Source: Neelides folsomi (lineage: Eukaryota > Arthropoda > Collembola > Neelipleona > Neelidae). From it: a stretch of DNA of 64,000 nucleotides. The notes under the pieces were generated by a model that worked only from the letters and a program-made list of their open reading frames with translations, was not told where the DNA came from and searched no databases. The DNA lies in assembly GCA_034687125.1 (NCBI GenBank), contig JAQGBZ010000293.1:1-64000 (forward strand), in the 5' to 3' direction. A program made the translations under genes and the position numbers. This document shows positions 1-12,059 of this stretch, in pieces (the stretch's first letter is position 1; every line of letters starts with the position of its first letter).

Positions 1-2287
1 CTGTTCGAATAAACGCCCGGTCAGCGAAGGGCCTTTTTAAATAAACGCCTAGGCGTCTAATCGAACTTTTACGGTACATATTTATTGTACATATTTTATT
101 GTACATAGTGTATAGTTTTCGGATACTTATTTGTTATTTAGTAATTTAGAATTGGGGAAATATTGAAATGTGAATATTCCTATATGTATTTTGAATTACC
201 AACCTCTTTGGATTAATTATATCATGAGCATTTGAACCAGTCAAATCGAATTTCCTCGCCCTATCTTTAATCGACCGTTAAAGGCTTCTATTCAGATCTG
301 TTCAATTCACATACCTAACCTATACTCATTTTATATTTTCGCCATTTTGATATAATATGAATCATATAGGTAGATATGTGGCCATGATCTATAGGCTCTT
401 TGAAGTTGAAATATTCTCTATGTTTAATCATATTTCCCATTCAATTCCAATAAATTAATTAATATGAAATCACAAACCAAAATGAATTGGATTAAATCAT
501 GCAAATTTGAATGATTTTCTATTAGAGTTCACAATTTCACTGATATGATAAAAAATTACCCTATTAAATGGCAATTTTTTTATCATAAAATAAAGATTCA
601 AAGTGTTCTTCTATATTTGCAGATTTTCCAAAAACTGATATTCTTTTAACAAAATTTTTGCCAATTTTAGCAAAAAAAACATAATATGTGTATAGTGTAT
701 ACAAAACTTTTAACCCCCATAACTTTTATTCTGGCAAAAGTTTGTCATTTTGAACACATTGACAAATCGTACACTAAAGATTATTTAGGTTGTAATTCTC
801 GTAAATGATTTAATTTACAACGTAATTTCTCGAGCTAACAAAATCACTGGCCCAATTACATTTGAAGTACTTATTTAATTTACCAAACCTCTTGCTCATC
901 CTTACAATGTGAGCCAATTCAGCCAATTCTTTAAATATTGGAAAATAAAGTGAAGTGAGCCATTTAGAATCTCTACGTGTTTATCCTGAAATTGTCAAAT
1001 CCTCACCCAATTATCTGAGAGCTGCTGGGTTGATTAAAACTGGAGGGTGAAGAGGTTGGTGATAATCATCACAACCCCCTTCACATCTCAAGAGCCAAAG
1101 TTCAATGAAGTTCAATGAAGCTGTGGCGGATCTTTGAAGAGCTTTTCCCAAGGATTGCCCTTAATGGTACATTTAAAACCCACAACTCTTTCACTCAAAA
1201 TCTCCTCATTCTATTAACGAACAAAAAGCAGTATTTTGGTCCTTATTCTCCTTATACACATTTCTCCTATCCTTTATAAACACTTTTCCCATTTTTTTAT
1301 ACTCTTTTTATACTTTCTATATTTTTGTCCTGTTTATACACTTTAGATATTTTGAGGGCTGTTTTTATACTTTAGATATTTTTGGGTTGTTTTTATATTT
1401 CATATATCTTTTCATTCTTCACTTTAGTTTTTTGTATTATCAACTTGAATGCTTCATATAAGATTACTTTTTAAAGTATATTTTTGACTGTTTTAAAGAA
1501 GGCTTTAAAGTGTTCACTATGGGTGTAAGTAATGGGTATAAAATAAGAGAAAGTGTTGAAGAGGATTTCCTTTGTCTCTCCTTAACTTCACCGGAGATGA
1601 GGAGTCGACGGAGCCTGTTGGATCTCCGAGCTACTGGGAGGAAATGGGGAGGGTGGGCCAACAGAGCCCAATTTATACAGCGCCCTACTATACACATCCT
1701 ACAGATATAAATCCAAAGGGAGAGAAAGGACAATTTCAAAACGGCGCCTTACGTTCTTCCTCCCATACATCCGCCAGTTTGGGAGAGAGAAAAAAATCCT
1801 AATCTTTTTAATACGATTATTGCACCTGATCCGCTGAATCTTAATAATATCTTCTTATAACTACTTGTAGGTAATTCCCCCAATTCTATAAGATATATAA
1901 AAGTAATGAAACTACCTACTTAAAATAATTGCATCTTTTCCCTGAAAAACTTTGGATCAAAAGATCAAATTGAAAATACATGTGTTAAAGTTAGGATAAA
2001 AAGTTTCTCGTTAAAATATTCAAGATAAGGGTAAATTAGCTTACGCACCGAATTTGAGATCAAAATAAGAAAGAAAAGTTCAATATGCCTTTATATAAAA
2101 TAGAGCAATTTTCTTGGCTATTTTGGAGAGAGAAACAGCAATTTATACAGTTTTATATAGAGAATTTATATGGGAGACGGTTTTGGTTATTTTATTGGTA
2201 ATTGACAATTGAGGTTAAAGATAAGTGTAAGTTCCTGCGGGGGCGATTGGAAAAATCATCTCATTTCCTCTTCACTTTCTCCTTCAA

Positions 2288-2333
2288 CCAACGGGAGTTT
2301 GAATTGGACTCAATGGGGTTCAAATCCCGTTGG
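2288..2333. repeat. Short hairpin, arms about 15 bp
   Basis: The left arm 2288-2303 (CCAACGGGAGTTTGAA) is complementary to the right arm 2319-2333 (TTCAAATCCCGTTGG) apart from one unpaired base, with a loop of about 15 bases. The right half contains GGTTCAAATCCC, which resembles a tRNA T-loop, but no cloverleaf can be drawn around it. Function unknown. Confidence 0.5.
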
Positions 2334-2501
2334 TGGGTCGAAGGTCTTTTCCCAAAGATATTCCTTCAAAGAGAAAAATTCCTCCTCTGCGTTGAAGTTA
2401 ATAAAAGCTGAAGCTAAAAGTCTGTCACATAAAATTTATTTTATGATGTGTGTGTAAAGTGGTTGGAAGGGAAAAGACACCAAATGAGGAATCATATATA
2501 C

Positions 2502-2516
2502 AGAGAGAGAGAGAGA
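2502..2516. repeat. GA dinucleotide microsatellite
   Basis: A short uninterrupted (GA)n run lies in non-coding sequence. It is an ordinary simple repeat. Confidence 0.7.
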
Positions 2517-3393
2517 TCGGCTGAGATATTCAAAGGAGAAAAACTGGATCGCCTTGTCGTATACTTTTCATTCCCACTCACTTTGACTTCTTTTCACAAG
2601 GAGATCTTTTTTTATTTATTTTGAATGTCAGCCCCCTTTGTGTGGGGAATCTATAAAATGAGAATGTCTTGTGCATCTATGCATATTCATTTATTCATTT
2701 TAAAACATGGTCTATGTGTAATGGAATAATGTCTCTTTATTATATGCAATTCCCGCTCCATTAAAATTTCAAAGGTTCCTATAAGAGATTTCTCTTATAT
2801 TAATCATATCTTTCCATTTTACATAAATGATCAATGCATAAAACCCGGGATTCTAACACAATAAAGTTTTATATTCGCACATTATGCTGCAACATTTACA
2901 AGGTTATTAAACATATACCTAGTGAAAGTCATATAAAAAGAAATCACAGTGTTCTGAGTTCTGTGCAAGTGTTACATACTTTTATGCAATAGATAACATA
3001 GCAAATTGTATAGCTGAAACTCTGAAAACATTTACTGAAACTGACTTATGTACCATATATAAAATATTTACAGAACAAGTTCCCAAATATGTAATATTAT
3101 AAATTGTTTAATCTTTCAAAACATTCAAAATTTTACTTTGCCATTAAAGTTGATGAATTCAAATGTTTTATTTTAATTGAAATATTTGAAATTACGAGGA
3201 GTGGAGTTGATAAGCCCAGAGGGAAGATTTGTTTTCAAATGCTTACTTTCACCCTTCACTTAAATTTATTAGCATAAACGCAATTTATGATATTTATGAT
3301 ATTTTATAGATATTTTATGCATTCTTCTCATAATATTAAATTACTTATAAATTGAGTAAAATTGATATTTAAATTTTTTTACCATTCTTCAAT

Positions 3394-3538
3394 CATACAA
3401 CGTGACTCAAATTAATCAAAACCCTATGGAGAAAGCCATATACAATAAACAATGCATTAATTACATTTCCTTATCTTAATGCATTAGATGGCTTTCTCCA
3501 TAGGGTTTTGATTAATTTGAGTTACGTTGTATTGTATG
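3394..3538. mobile_element. Hairpin MITE-like element
   Basis: Two long arms form a near-perfect inverted repeat. The left arm (3394-3439) and right arm (3488-3538) share about 43 bp, including ACTCAAATTAATCAAAACCC and TATGGAGAAAGCCAT, with about one mismatch and a short length difference near the outer ends. The spacer is about 48 bp of AT-rich DNA. The compact foldback structure with no coding capacity fits a miniature inverted-repeat element. No target duplication is clear enough to assign a superfamily. Confidence 0.7.
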
Positions 3539-4386
3539 GCATTTTAAAAATAGAAAGCTCACATTCACTTCTGTAGTGTATTACACGAGTTATTAAATAT
3601 TACATAACTAGGTATATGACAAAATCAGTTGATAATAAGAAATGAAGAAATAATGTATGAAATCATAACATTTTTTACAATGACACAATAAGGACAAATA
3701 AAGGACAGACTTATTGTTAGTCGTACATATAAGGACTCGAGAGGAAAAAAGGCCTGTGGAAGTTTGGGCGTTGTAAGTCATTTGAAGAACCTCTCGAGCT
3801 TATTCCACACATCGTAATTCCTCGGCCCTGTCAAAGAACTTTTCCCTCAGCTCCCTCTCATTTCCAGATTCATTGGGCCACGTAAAAGAAACTGACTACT
3901 CTGCATAAAAAAACACGTCAGCTTTTGCTCCTTTCAGACACTCGCAGTTTCGGGTTTCTTGCTCCCTCGTGGCTTGCCATTTCCATCCAACTCAAATTGC
4001 ATCTTTTTCTTTCTCAACAATTCCTCCAATTACTTCAACTCTGACCGATTCACTGGTGGAATGGGCAACTGACTCTGTATTGGGGAAGAAGAGTAATGGG
4101 AAATTAGATTTAAAATTTTAAACTCCATTGCCATCTTCATTGCATTCATTAGGGTGATTAAGACTGTTGATTAAAATGAATTATTCCTTAATTGCTCTAC
4201 AATGCTAATTTGAGGAACATTCCTTAATTCATAATTTATTAAATCTGAGTGAGCATTTAAGCAAAACCTTCACTTCCTCGAAAGACCTCTCTTGGCTCAA
4301 GTCGAGCTTAATCTAATTACTTCATTTACATACAACATTTTCAAGAGACATTTCGGTTTAAAAGGATTTTCTATCTACTAACCATG

Positions 4387-4479
4387 TACGGAGTGGCCCA
4401 GGGATCGATAGGTTTAAACATATGCAATTGTTATATAAATATATATGTTTAAACCTATCGATCACTGGGCCACCCTGTA
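4387..4479. mobile_element. Tc1/mariner-like foldback MITE, 93 bp
   Basis: The element is bounded by TA on both sides. Its right end, read inward on the minus strand, begins TACAGGGTGGCCCAG. The two arms (4387-4424 and 4442-4479) are complementary over about 35 bp, with only a few mismatches near the left tip, and the loop is under 20 bp. TA boundaries and a CAGGGTG-type end are typical of the IS630-Tc1-mariner group. There is no transposase, so the element is non-autonomous. Confidence 0.75.
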
Positions 4480-6334
4480 AGCATAATATATTTATACACA
4501 GCTTTATGCAACATTGAGAGTGAGAGTGAGACATATTATTTATACTTATTTGTTATATAAATTATATAGCATTGCTTACATACATACCTAATAACTTTAT
4601 ATAACTATGTATATATAAGTACTACATAAGAATGCTTATTTAAACTATATATCTGTAGTACTATCCTAAGTAAGTAGGTATTCTTATTTGATACACAAAT
4701 ATTTGTGCAAATATTTACATAGGGCGGCGACCTTACCATTAAAAATACAGTGAAGTAAATCTGTTAAAGTATACTACACTTTAACATCTTGGTATTCAGT
4801 ATCCAAAAAATCTTATCAGAAATTGCATTGAGATGTAAAAGGCCTTGGTATATTTTTTGGGAGTTGAGGCCGTTGAGTAAAATAGTGCGGATCCTTCCTC
4901 TATCTTTTCCCTATTATCCCATTACTGGGAGTGGAAGCTAATGAAATTAAAGTGTGTAGAAAGGAGAAAGAGACTTTTACACAAAAACGTGAAATTTATT
5001 ATTCAAAACTTTAACAATTTCTTCTTTCACCATAACTGAAAAATCATCGTGTGGTTTTTCCCACACACTCAAAATAAACATTAAAAAAATAGTTGTAGTT
5101 GGGATTTGTTATATAAAAAATAATTAAGTATTAAGTCGCAAGCTTTTAAATTAATTTAGCACATTAAATCAAATTATTCAATTTTTATATTATAGTTACT
5201 CCGTAAACAAAGCATTGTATGTTAGTTCTGTAGTTAGTCTGTTTGTATTGTAGTTGTATTGTAAGTAGTAACTGTATTATGTAGTTCTCTAGATTGAGTT
5301 TTGGTTGTTTACGAATCACGATTTCTATTAGAATAAGTAAAAATAAATAGTGATGAAAAGTGCATTTTCTATGAATTCATTCATTATATCATCATGTTTT
5401 TTGTGTATATGCAAAAAGTATAAAAACTGAAAAAGCAATTTCCTTCCCTTTCACTTTTTCACTTTTTCCTCTTCCTTGACCGACTCTTTTTTCGGAGTAA
5501 GAAAAAACATTGGGTTTAATGGAGGTAACGACGTAAGCAAAAATATTTAATACCCGTGAAGGGAAAACCAGCTGTAAAGTAGAGGAAAAATATAATTTGA
5601 AAGAATCTCTGGAGAATATTAAGAAAATTTTTAAGGAAAAGTGGCAGGAGAAATTTCACAAAGAGCAAGCAGAGAGGAAGAAGGTGAATGGCGGATATGT
5701 GTAATTTAATTTAATGTGTCTTCAGTTGGTCCATTTGGTGGTTTTCCTTTGAGTCCTTTGGGTGATTTGAAGGTAAATGGAGGAGTGAGGGGATTCATTA
5801 TTCAAATGAAAACTCCTCTCTCCTAGTGATATTTCATCCTCAACTTAATTACTAATTAACATCATCATCACAAAATCCCTTGCTCAGCTTTTGACCAAAT
5901 TCGTATGGGGCATCTCGATTTGTATCCAAAATAATTTAATAATCCAAACAGCCTTCCATTAAAAACTCATTTAATTCATTCTTAATTAAATGTGAAATTT
6001 TAGCAGCTTTATTTTATATTTATTTAGTAAATCCTTTTTATAGGAATTCAACTCACTACTATTAAGCTATTTTGGAGTAATTAAAATTTTATAATTTTAA
6101 GTTTAATTATATGTTATGTATGTAAATATATTAGTAAAGTACTTACAAGTTTACAAGGCTTAAAACGATTGTCCAATGACTTAAATTTGACATGTATAAA
6201 AGCGATTAAGAGATTACTTTGATTATTTTGATTCAATGTTCAACCTCACGAATGCATTTGACAAATTAAAAAAAACAAATCGATACAAAATTCCTCATTA
6301 ACTTACATGGATCCATTAAGCTTTCACAGGGAGC

Positions 6335-6854
6335 ATATGTGGGTTTGCAATTTAAAAAGGGGTATCTCAAAATTAGAATTTATTTTCACAGTTACTAACG
6401 ATTTGAATTTTACTAAAGTTATATTTTTATTAAATACTATGATAGTACAGCAATTTAATGATGTGTTTAAACCCAATTATGATCAATTTGCCAATCTTTT
6501 AGAACATATAAACTGCATATTTATAGGGTTTACATTTATCTTTAACCCTATGTACTCATTAATCGTTGAAAAACCATTTGATTAGTTTAATAGTTGAATA
6601 TTTAACATGTATTAAAAAGAATGAAAATAGGAAATAAAAGATGTGAAAATTGAAATTTTTCTCATCAAGAGCTAAACAAAGAGTATCGCATTCTGTAATT
6701 TGTACACATCAGCAATTAATTCATTAAATCCATATTTGGTTTAGTATCCGAATAACAACTATTAATTAAATTTTTTTAAAATTCAATTTAAATATAACTT
6801 AAGTAACGATTTAAAATTTTGAGATACCAAGTTTTAAATTGCAAACCCACATAT
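6335..6854. mobile_element. Inverted-repeat element of about 520 bp
   Basis: The left end 6335-6375 and right end 6815-6854 are inverted copies. They share 23 identical bp (ATATGTGGGTTTGCAATTTA and the following AAA), then a short divergent patch, then TATCTCAAAATT. A TA dinucleotide sits at each tip, compatible with a TA target site. The interior is AT-rich; its only longer open frame has no recognisable similarity. Probably a non-autonomous DNA transposon. Confidence 0.7.
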
Positions 6855-8341
6855 ATATAATTCTTTGCTATGCTTCTATACTATCATCATAAAGTATCTT
6901 CTTACATGTTCAAACGGATTTTGACTATCTTTGGAATGGGAGCGACCAAGTGAAAATTGATATTCCCCAATTTGCAAGGTTGTGATAAAAAATGAGATTT
7001 GAATATAAATGATGAGGCCGTCGTTGATGGGTTTTGATGGGGTTTCGGCATTTTGGGTAAATTAAAAATGTCAACCCTCATTACCTCATCAATCTATCAA
7101 ATTTCGTTCAGTTCCTTCAACATCTACTTGACAATGCAGTTAGATTTTGTAACGAAATTCGATCAGTTATTATCCACTTTATCCATCACTCTTCATGCAA
7201 CCTATTAACTTTCCTCAATTTCCTAAATATTCCTGTGGTTAAAAGGCCATTAAAGTTTAAATTTTACCATTTGTCTTAACCCCTTAAATATAAATGCTAT
7301 GCCATAAACATTTTTCATCATTTCTTTTTTGACCATCTACATAAATGCGCAAGTACACATAAATCTCTTGAAAAAGTCCGGATCCGAATATTATATGAAC
7401 ATTATGAATTGCTGAAAAAATGTAAATAATAAACCTATTTAGATTAGATAAGAAACTTTTGAAGAATGGTTCTGTATTTAAATAATAGAATATAAGCAAA
7501 TTTTTATAAAAACAAAAGATCTCTCAAGAAAGATTGTTCTACATATATGACAAATAGTTCTTAATAAGACTATAATAATATTTATAGTTATAATATTTAA
7601 CTTATTACGCATTATCGCATCGTATGAAAAACCAAACTTTATATCTATATTTTGACTTGTATATAGTTGTTATACATTTTGAACCAATTCTAAAAGTAGA
7701 TCAATATAAAATAAGATATATGGAAAAAATCATAATTTATATTTGTATAAGGATGAATACCTAGTTATATAGGCGGAAGTTAAGGAGGAGATAGGGAAGT
7801 GGAAATGTATGGTTAATCTTCAGTTCTACAACATAAGAGATAGACAGTTGGGGGAGATCAAAAGATCCTCTTTGGTAAAGGAATGGATGAAAAAGGAATT
7901 TTATGCTCCGTCCGGGAGAATCGGTAAAAAATCAAATGGTGTTTTAATGTCCCACTATACAAGATTGAATGGACCTATGGGACAGAAAAAGAGAGTTTAA
8001 ATACTCACAAGACTCCCACATTATTTTTGAAAACATGCCAAGATCAAGCAGTTTTAGCCCACAAAATTTTCAAACGTTCACACGCTATTTCATCTTCTCT
8101 CAATCTCCTTTTCACTCAATCATCATTTTTGTTTTATTACATTTTACTCCAGTTGACTATTAAAGTTAATATAAATGCTTATAAGAATTACTGTGATGTC
8201 ATTATTTTAAAGTGATGAATAATGATAATCCAAATTACTGAATGAAAATAAAAGATAATTTATTAACGATATACATAATATCCATTTGTTAAAAATGAGG
8301 AAAATCTCAATTTGATAAAAATTAGTAAAATCTCATTTGAT

Positions 8342-9606
8342 TTAACCAAGTTGTTCAAGAAGTCCTCCAATTGGAATATCCTAAAATAAAAAAAGAATTT
8401 AATTTAATTATGTATTTTTATAATTAATTGATCATTGAATATTTAACTATATTTTCAATTAAAGTTTTATTAATTTAAAATTTAAGTTAATTTGAATATA
8501 TAAAAAATTGTATTGCAGTTAAAGTTGAAAATTTACTCTTAAAGCATCTTCGAGTATAGCTATCAAATAGTCGTGAATAGCGGCTTCTCCAGCTACGAGT
8601 ATTTGGAGTCCAAAGTTATTAATTAAATCAATTATGGCTTGCCCTGCTTCTCCACCCCCAAGAAATCCTTCCAACTGAACATCGAAGCCTCCGAATTTGA
8701 CATTGTAAAACAATTCGGTGATTGTGAGATGGGTCGGAATTAATCTGGTGGTCAGAAAACCTCCAAGGACCAAATCGATTTCTTTAATAGCAACAGTAAA
8801 GTTACCATCTCCGTGGATTGGGAAAAGATACCCGATGAGTCCTTTGGTTAAATAATCACCTAATAAACAATTTTTACATTAAATCTAAAAAAGGACGCTA
8901 TTTCGAATAACTGAAATTATCAATAGACATAATTTATGGAATAAAATTAATATTAATTAATATTTTCAGAATTAGTTATGAATATTTCTTTTATTAACCT
9001 GAGAGAGAAATTTCGGAAATTTTGAGCGTGACATTGAACCTTCCTTTAAGAGGGAGAATTGGAAGAACGATTTCAGCTCTCACTTCTGTAAGGTTGATTT
9101 TACTCAATCCATTTAACTTAAACTCACTATTAATAACCAACAAATAATAAAATTGGCCTTATGTCAATTTATATCTAAAAATTGATCATGATTAATAGAA
9201 TTATTGAATTAATCTTAAGAACTATTTAATTTATTTAAATGGAACAATTACGAGAGATCAAGATCAAGTTTTAAACCAGGTTCATCGATGTTAATGGACA
9301 AATCCGTAACATTTACAGGGTCGGGTAAATCATTCAAGATACCATCAAGAATACCTTTGATAAAATCCTCAAGAGCATTTTGAGGAAAATTTGACCGCAA
9401 TGAAATTTCACTAATTTCAGCTGTCGAATAAATGTATAAAATTGGATTAAATTAAGTTTATTTTATTTGCGAATATCCTTAGACTTTAGTTAAAGTTAGA
9501 GTTAAAATGTATTTGATTTAGATTAGATTGGGAAATTACCTGGAAGTTTGCTTGAGAGAGAAACTCCTACGAAGGAGAAAATTATAGAGAAAATTATAAG
9601 CTTCAT
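8342..9606 (-). CDS. Secreted takeout/JHBP or group-7 allergen-like protein
   Basis: Five exons (9540-9606, 9252-9420, 8999-9126, 8537-8859, 8342-8380) join in phase to give 241 aa. Residues 1-19 form a signal peptide starting MKLIIFSIIFSFVGVSLS. The body alternates hydrophobic beta-strand-like segments with the pattern L-x-L-x-L, has four N-x-T glycosylation sequons, and ends in DIPIGGLLEQLG, which resembles the PxxxL tail of takeout/juvenile-hormone-binding proteins. Size, signal peptide and C-terminal tail suit the TULIP-fold families that carry small lipids outside cells (takeout/JHBP, mite group-7 allergen). The protein has no cysteine, so it lacks the N-terminal disulfide of takeout proteins; this favours a group-7-like relationship. 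The ligand is unknown. The start is chosen because it is the only ATG giving a signal peptide. Confidence 0.75.
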
Positions 9607-12059
9607 GGTGTTAGAAGTTTAAAGTAAATGGATTTAACGCTCTCGTTAGATTTATTTGTGTTATAAGTGCAAGCTAATTGTCGTTTGAATTTGATATGAA
9701 TATATTGATTTCAATGTCATCACATGTAAAAGGTAAAACTAACCTTTAAAGATTAAATTCTGGAATTTTGACACATTATCAAATCAATTGATGCGAAGTT
9801 AATTAAAATATCAATTGAATGGTTTTATTATCTTTTATATTGAAGGGTTTGTTAAAAATGTTTCAATTACAAGGTCTACAATATTTATCTATGTAAAATC
9901 ATTAAATATCTTATTGAGTAGGTAGTTAATTATAAATACTAATTTATTTTCATATGCTTACTATATAAATAAAGTGAAATAAGCAATACCAATAAATATG
10001 TACTTTATGCAGGAAACTTTACTCATATTGTAAATTGTGATATAGAATACTGTCAACATTGTTCCACTTGAAATTGGGCTGATTGATTTTTTCTAACAAG
10101 GGACTAAGATTCTTATCAGTTTTTTGTGTTTATTATGTTCTTGTTAAAGGTATGATTACTTGTAAGATATTAAAAGCTATTGTATTACTCTTACGATCAA
10201 ACGAAACAAATATCTATATATTGAAATAAAATTTTAATACATGGCCGTACAATAATATACAGCGTGAGTCTAAAGTCGTTTCCGATTCCGAATCCGAAAA
10301 GATTAGAAATCGGAAACGACTTTAGACACATCCTGTATAAACCGTACAATGATGTATGTATGTATTACAGTATATATGTATTTAGGATATGTATGTATAC
10401 TAAAAAGACCATTGATAGTTTCTTAAATTGATATGAATGAACATTATATGAATTTAATTTTTAATGTTGAATATTCAGATTTATGGATATAACGCAGAGG
10501 TTACATTCTCTGAATATTATTATTATTGGCGTTCTTTTGTTCCGTTTTCCTTGAAAAAAGATGACCAAAATTCAATTTGTTGTCCGGTTGGGAAAAGTAT
10601 GGGGAAAGAGGGAATGAAGAATGAGATTCTTGATTAACTTCATTTGGGATATTTGTTCAAAGAGACATTGGGAATGAATTGGATTTCGGAGCTTAACATT
10701 CAGTCCACATTCTGGCCCTATTGAAGAATTTAACTAGACCTTCATTGTCCCATCCTATTTCTTTCACATTGGACTTCTATGCATTTACATAATTTAATTA
10801 ACATACATTAATACAGGTACTACAATACATGCAGTATTTTTTGTTTTAAATGGAATTAGTGTAACAAACAAAATAACGTTATTTAAGAAATTTAATTTTT
10901 ACAACTTGTAGTTTTACCTTTTACATATGCTGATATGTTGATACCTATACTATACAATATACTGATAGGAATGTTACAGTGTAATATCTGTAGGTAAGTA
11001 CCATATACGAAAGAAAGTAAAGAGATTTGGTTTCTCCTTGACCCAAAGAGAAAATGAAAAAGTTTGAGATTGGATCAAAGAATGCAATGAAGGATTTGGA
11101 AGGTTTTTTACAACTTGAAATTAATTTTGAATTGGCAAATTCAAGAAAGCGCAGCTTTTGACAATACACCTAACATTCATACGTCTTTCATTTTCAACCA
11201 CAATGTCCAATTCACAGCTGGATATTTTCAAAAATTCTTATGAAAAATTGAGCGAAATATTTTCAATTTAACTTCAATAACTTTCATATCAAAAGTTATA
11301 AAAAATATTAAAACAATTCAATTTTGGTCTTGAGAAAACTTTTACAATTCAATTACTTTGTTGCATTTTTATTTCATCCTTGGTTAACACCATATATCTC
11401 ATCTTTACCTTAATTGCAATATTTAGGAACATTTAAAAAATTTGGTTATATGTTATACCATGCATTAAGATCACTATTTTTGTATTTAAAGACGCTATAA
11501 ATGAATAAAACCCTTATGATTTCATGATTTAAATTGAGCTTGCAATAATCCAAGATGTGATTGATGAAAATCAAGATAAACCTTATTGTGGGACTCGATG
11601 AACGAATAATACGAAATTGGTTTTCTACTATTTAATGGATTCTTCTGTTTTCCCTCTTGTCCGTCTCCAATTTCTCCCTCCAATCCCTCCGTAATCCCTT
11701 TGGCTTTCACAGACTGCCCGGAAATTGATGGAAACCGTTTATTGTCCACAAGGAACTCAAGGGATTTATGAGGTCCATAAAGATGGAATAAAAATGAGTT
11801 TTGGAATTAGACAAAAATGACCAACATTCAAAGAATCACCAAACGATATGACCCTCAATGTCTTTAACAGCGATAATACCTAAACGAGTATAATATAATA
11901 GAGTATACTATAAATAATGCTAAAATTTAAAAGCATTATCGTTTTATGATTTTACGAGTTGAGCAAAAAATGATAAAACAATTGCATCAATAAAAATTGG
12001 TATTAAATATAAAAAAGTTTACTGCAGCTTCATTATAATTTTGTAATAATTAATGTATT
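9607..12059. other. Intergenic, one MITE
   Basis: No supportable gene lies here. Open frames at 10945-11169 and 11522-11749 are short, lack domains and do not extend by splicing. A small foldback element lies at 10258-10337. The 5' side presumably contains the promoter of the lipid-binding-like gene, but no core promoter motif is convincing in this AT-rich sequence. Confidence 0.6.
10258..10337. mobile_element. Tc1/mariner-like foldback MITE, 80 bp
   Basis: The arms GTCTAAAGTCGTTTCCGATT (plus) and its inverted copy (AATCGGAAACGACTTTAGAC) flank a spacer of about 20 bp. TA dinucleotides bound the element. Read from the right end on the minus strand it begins TACAGGATG, close to the TACAGGGTG end of the element at 4387-4479, but the internal arm sequence differs, so it is a different family. 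It carries no coding sequence. Confidence 0.75.

Larger units (their letters stand above)
1..8341. other. Gene-free region rich in inverted repeats
   Basis: I see no supportable gene in this first stretch. Open frames are short (under about 95 codons), overlap on both strands, lack splice-linked partners and show no recognisable domain. The stretch contains three long inverted-repeat elements (3394-3538, 4387-4479, 6335-6854), a short hairpin (2288-2333) and a GA microsatellite (2502-2516). The first 60 bases carry two copies of the string ATAAACGCC, which could be the edge of an element lying mostly outside the window. Distal regulatory sequence cannot be excluded. Confidence 0.6.

Noticed and set aside
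2310-2335. T-loop-like GGTTCAAATCCC suggesting a tRNA
   Set aside because: No acceptor, D or anticodon arm can be drawn around it; it is the right arm of a simple hairpin.
1464-2457. Cluster of overlapping open frames on both strands
   Set aside because: They are short, mutually overlapping, without domains or splice links, and look like chance frames.
6307-6585. 92-codon open frame
   Set aside because: It lies mostly inside the inverted-repeat element and shows no recognisable protein similarity.
10945-11749. Two minus-strand frames of about 75 codons, tested as extra receptor exons
   Set aside because: They contain no receptor motif and cannot be joined in phase to copy A, which is already complete.
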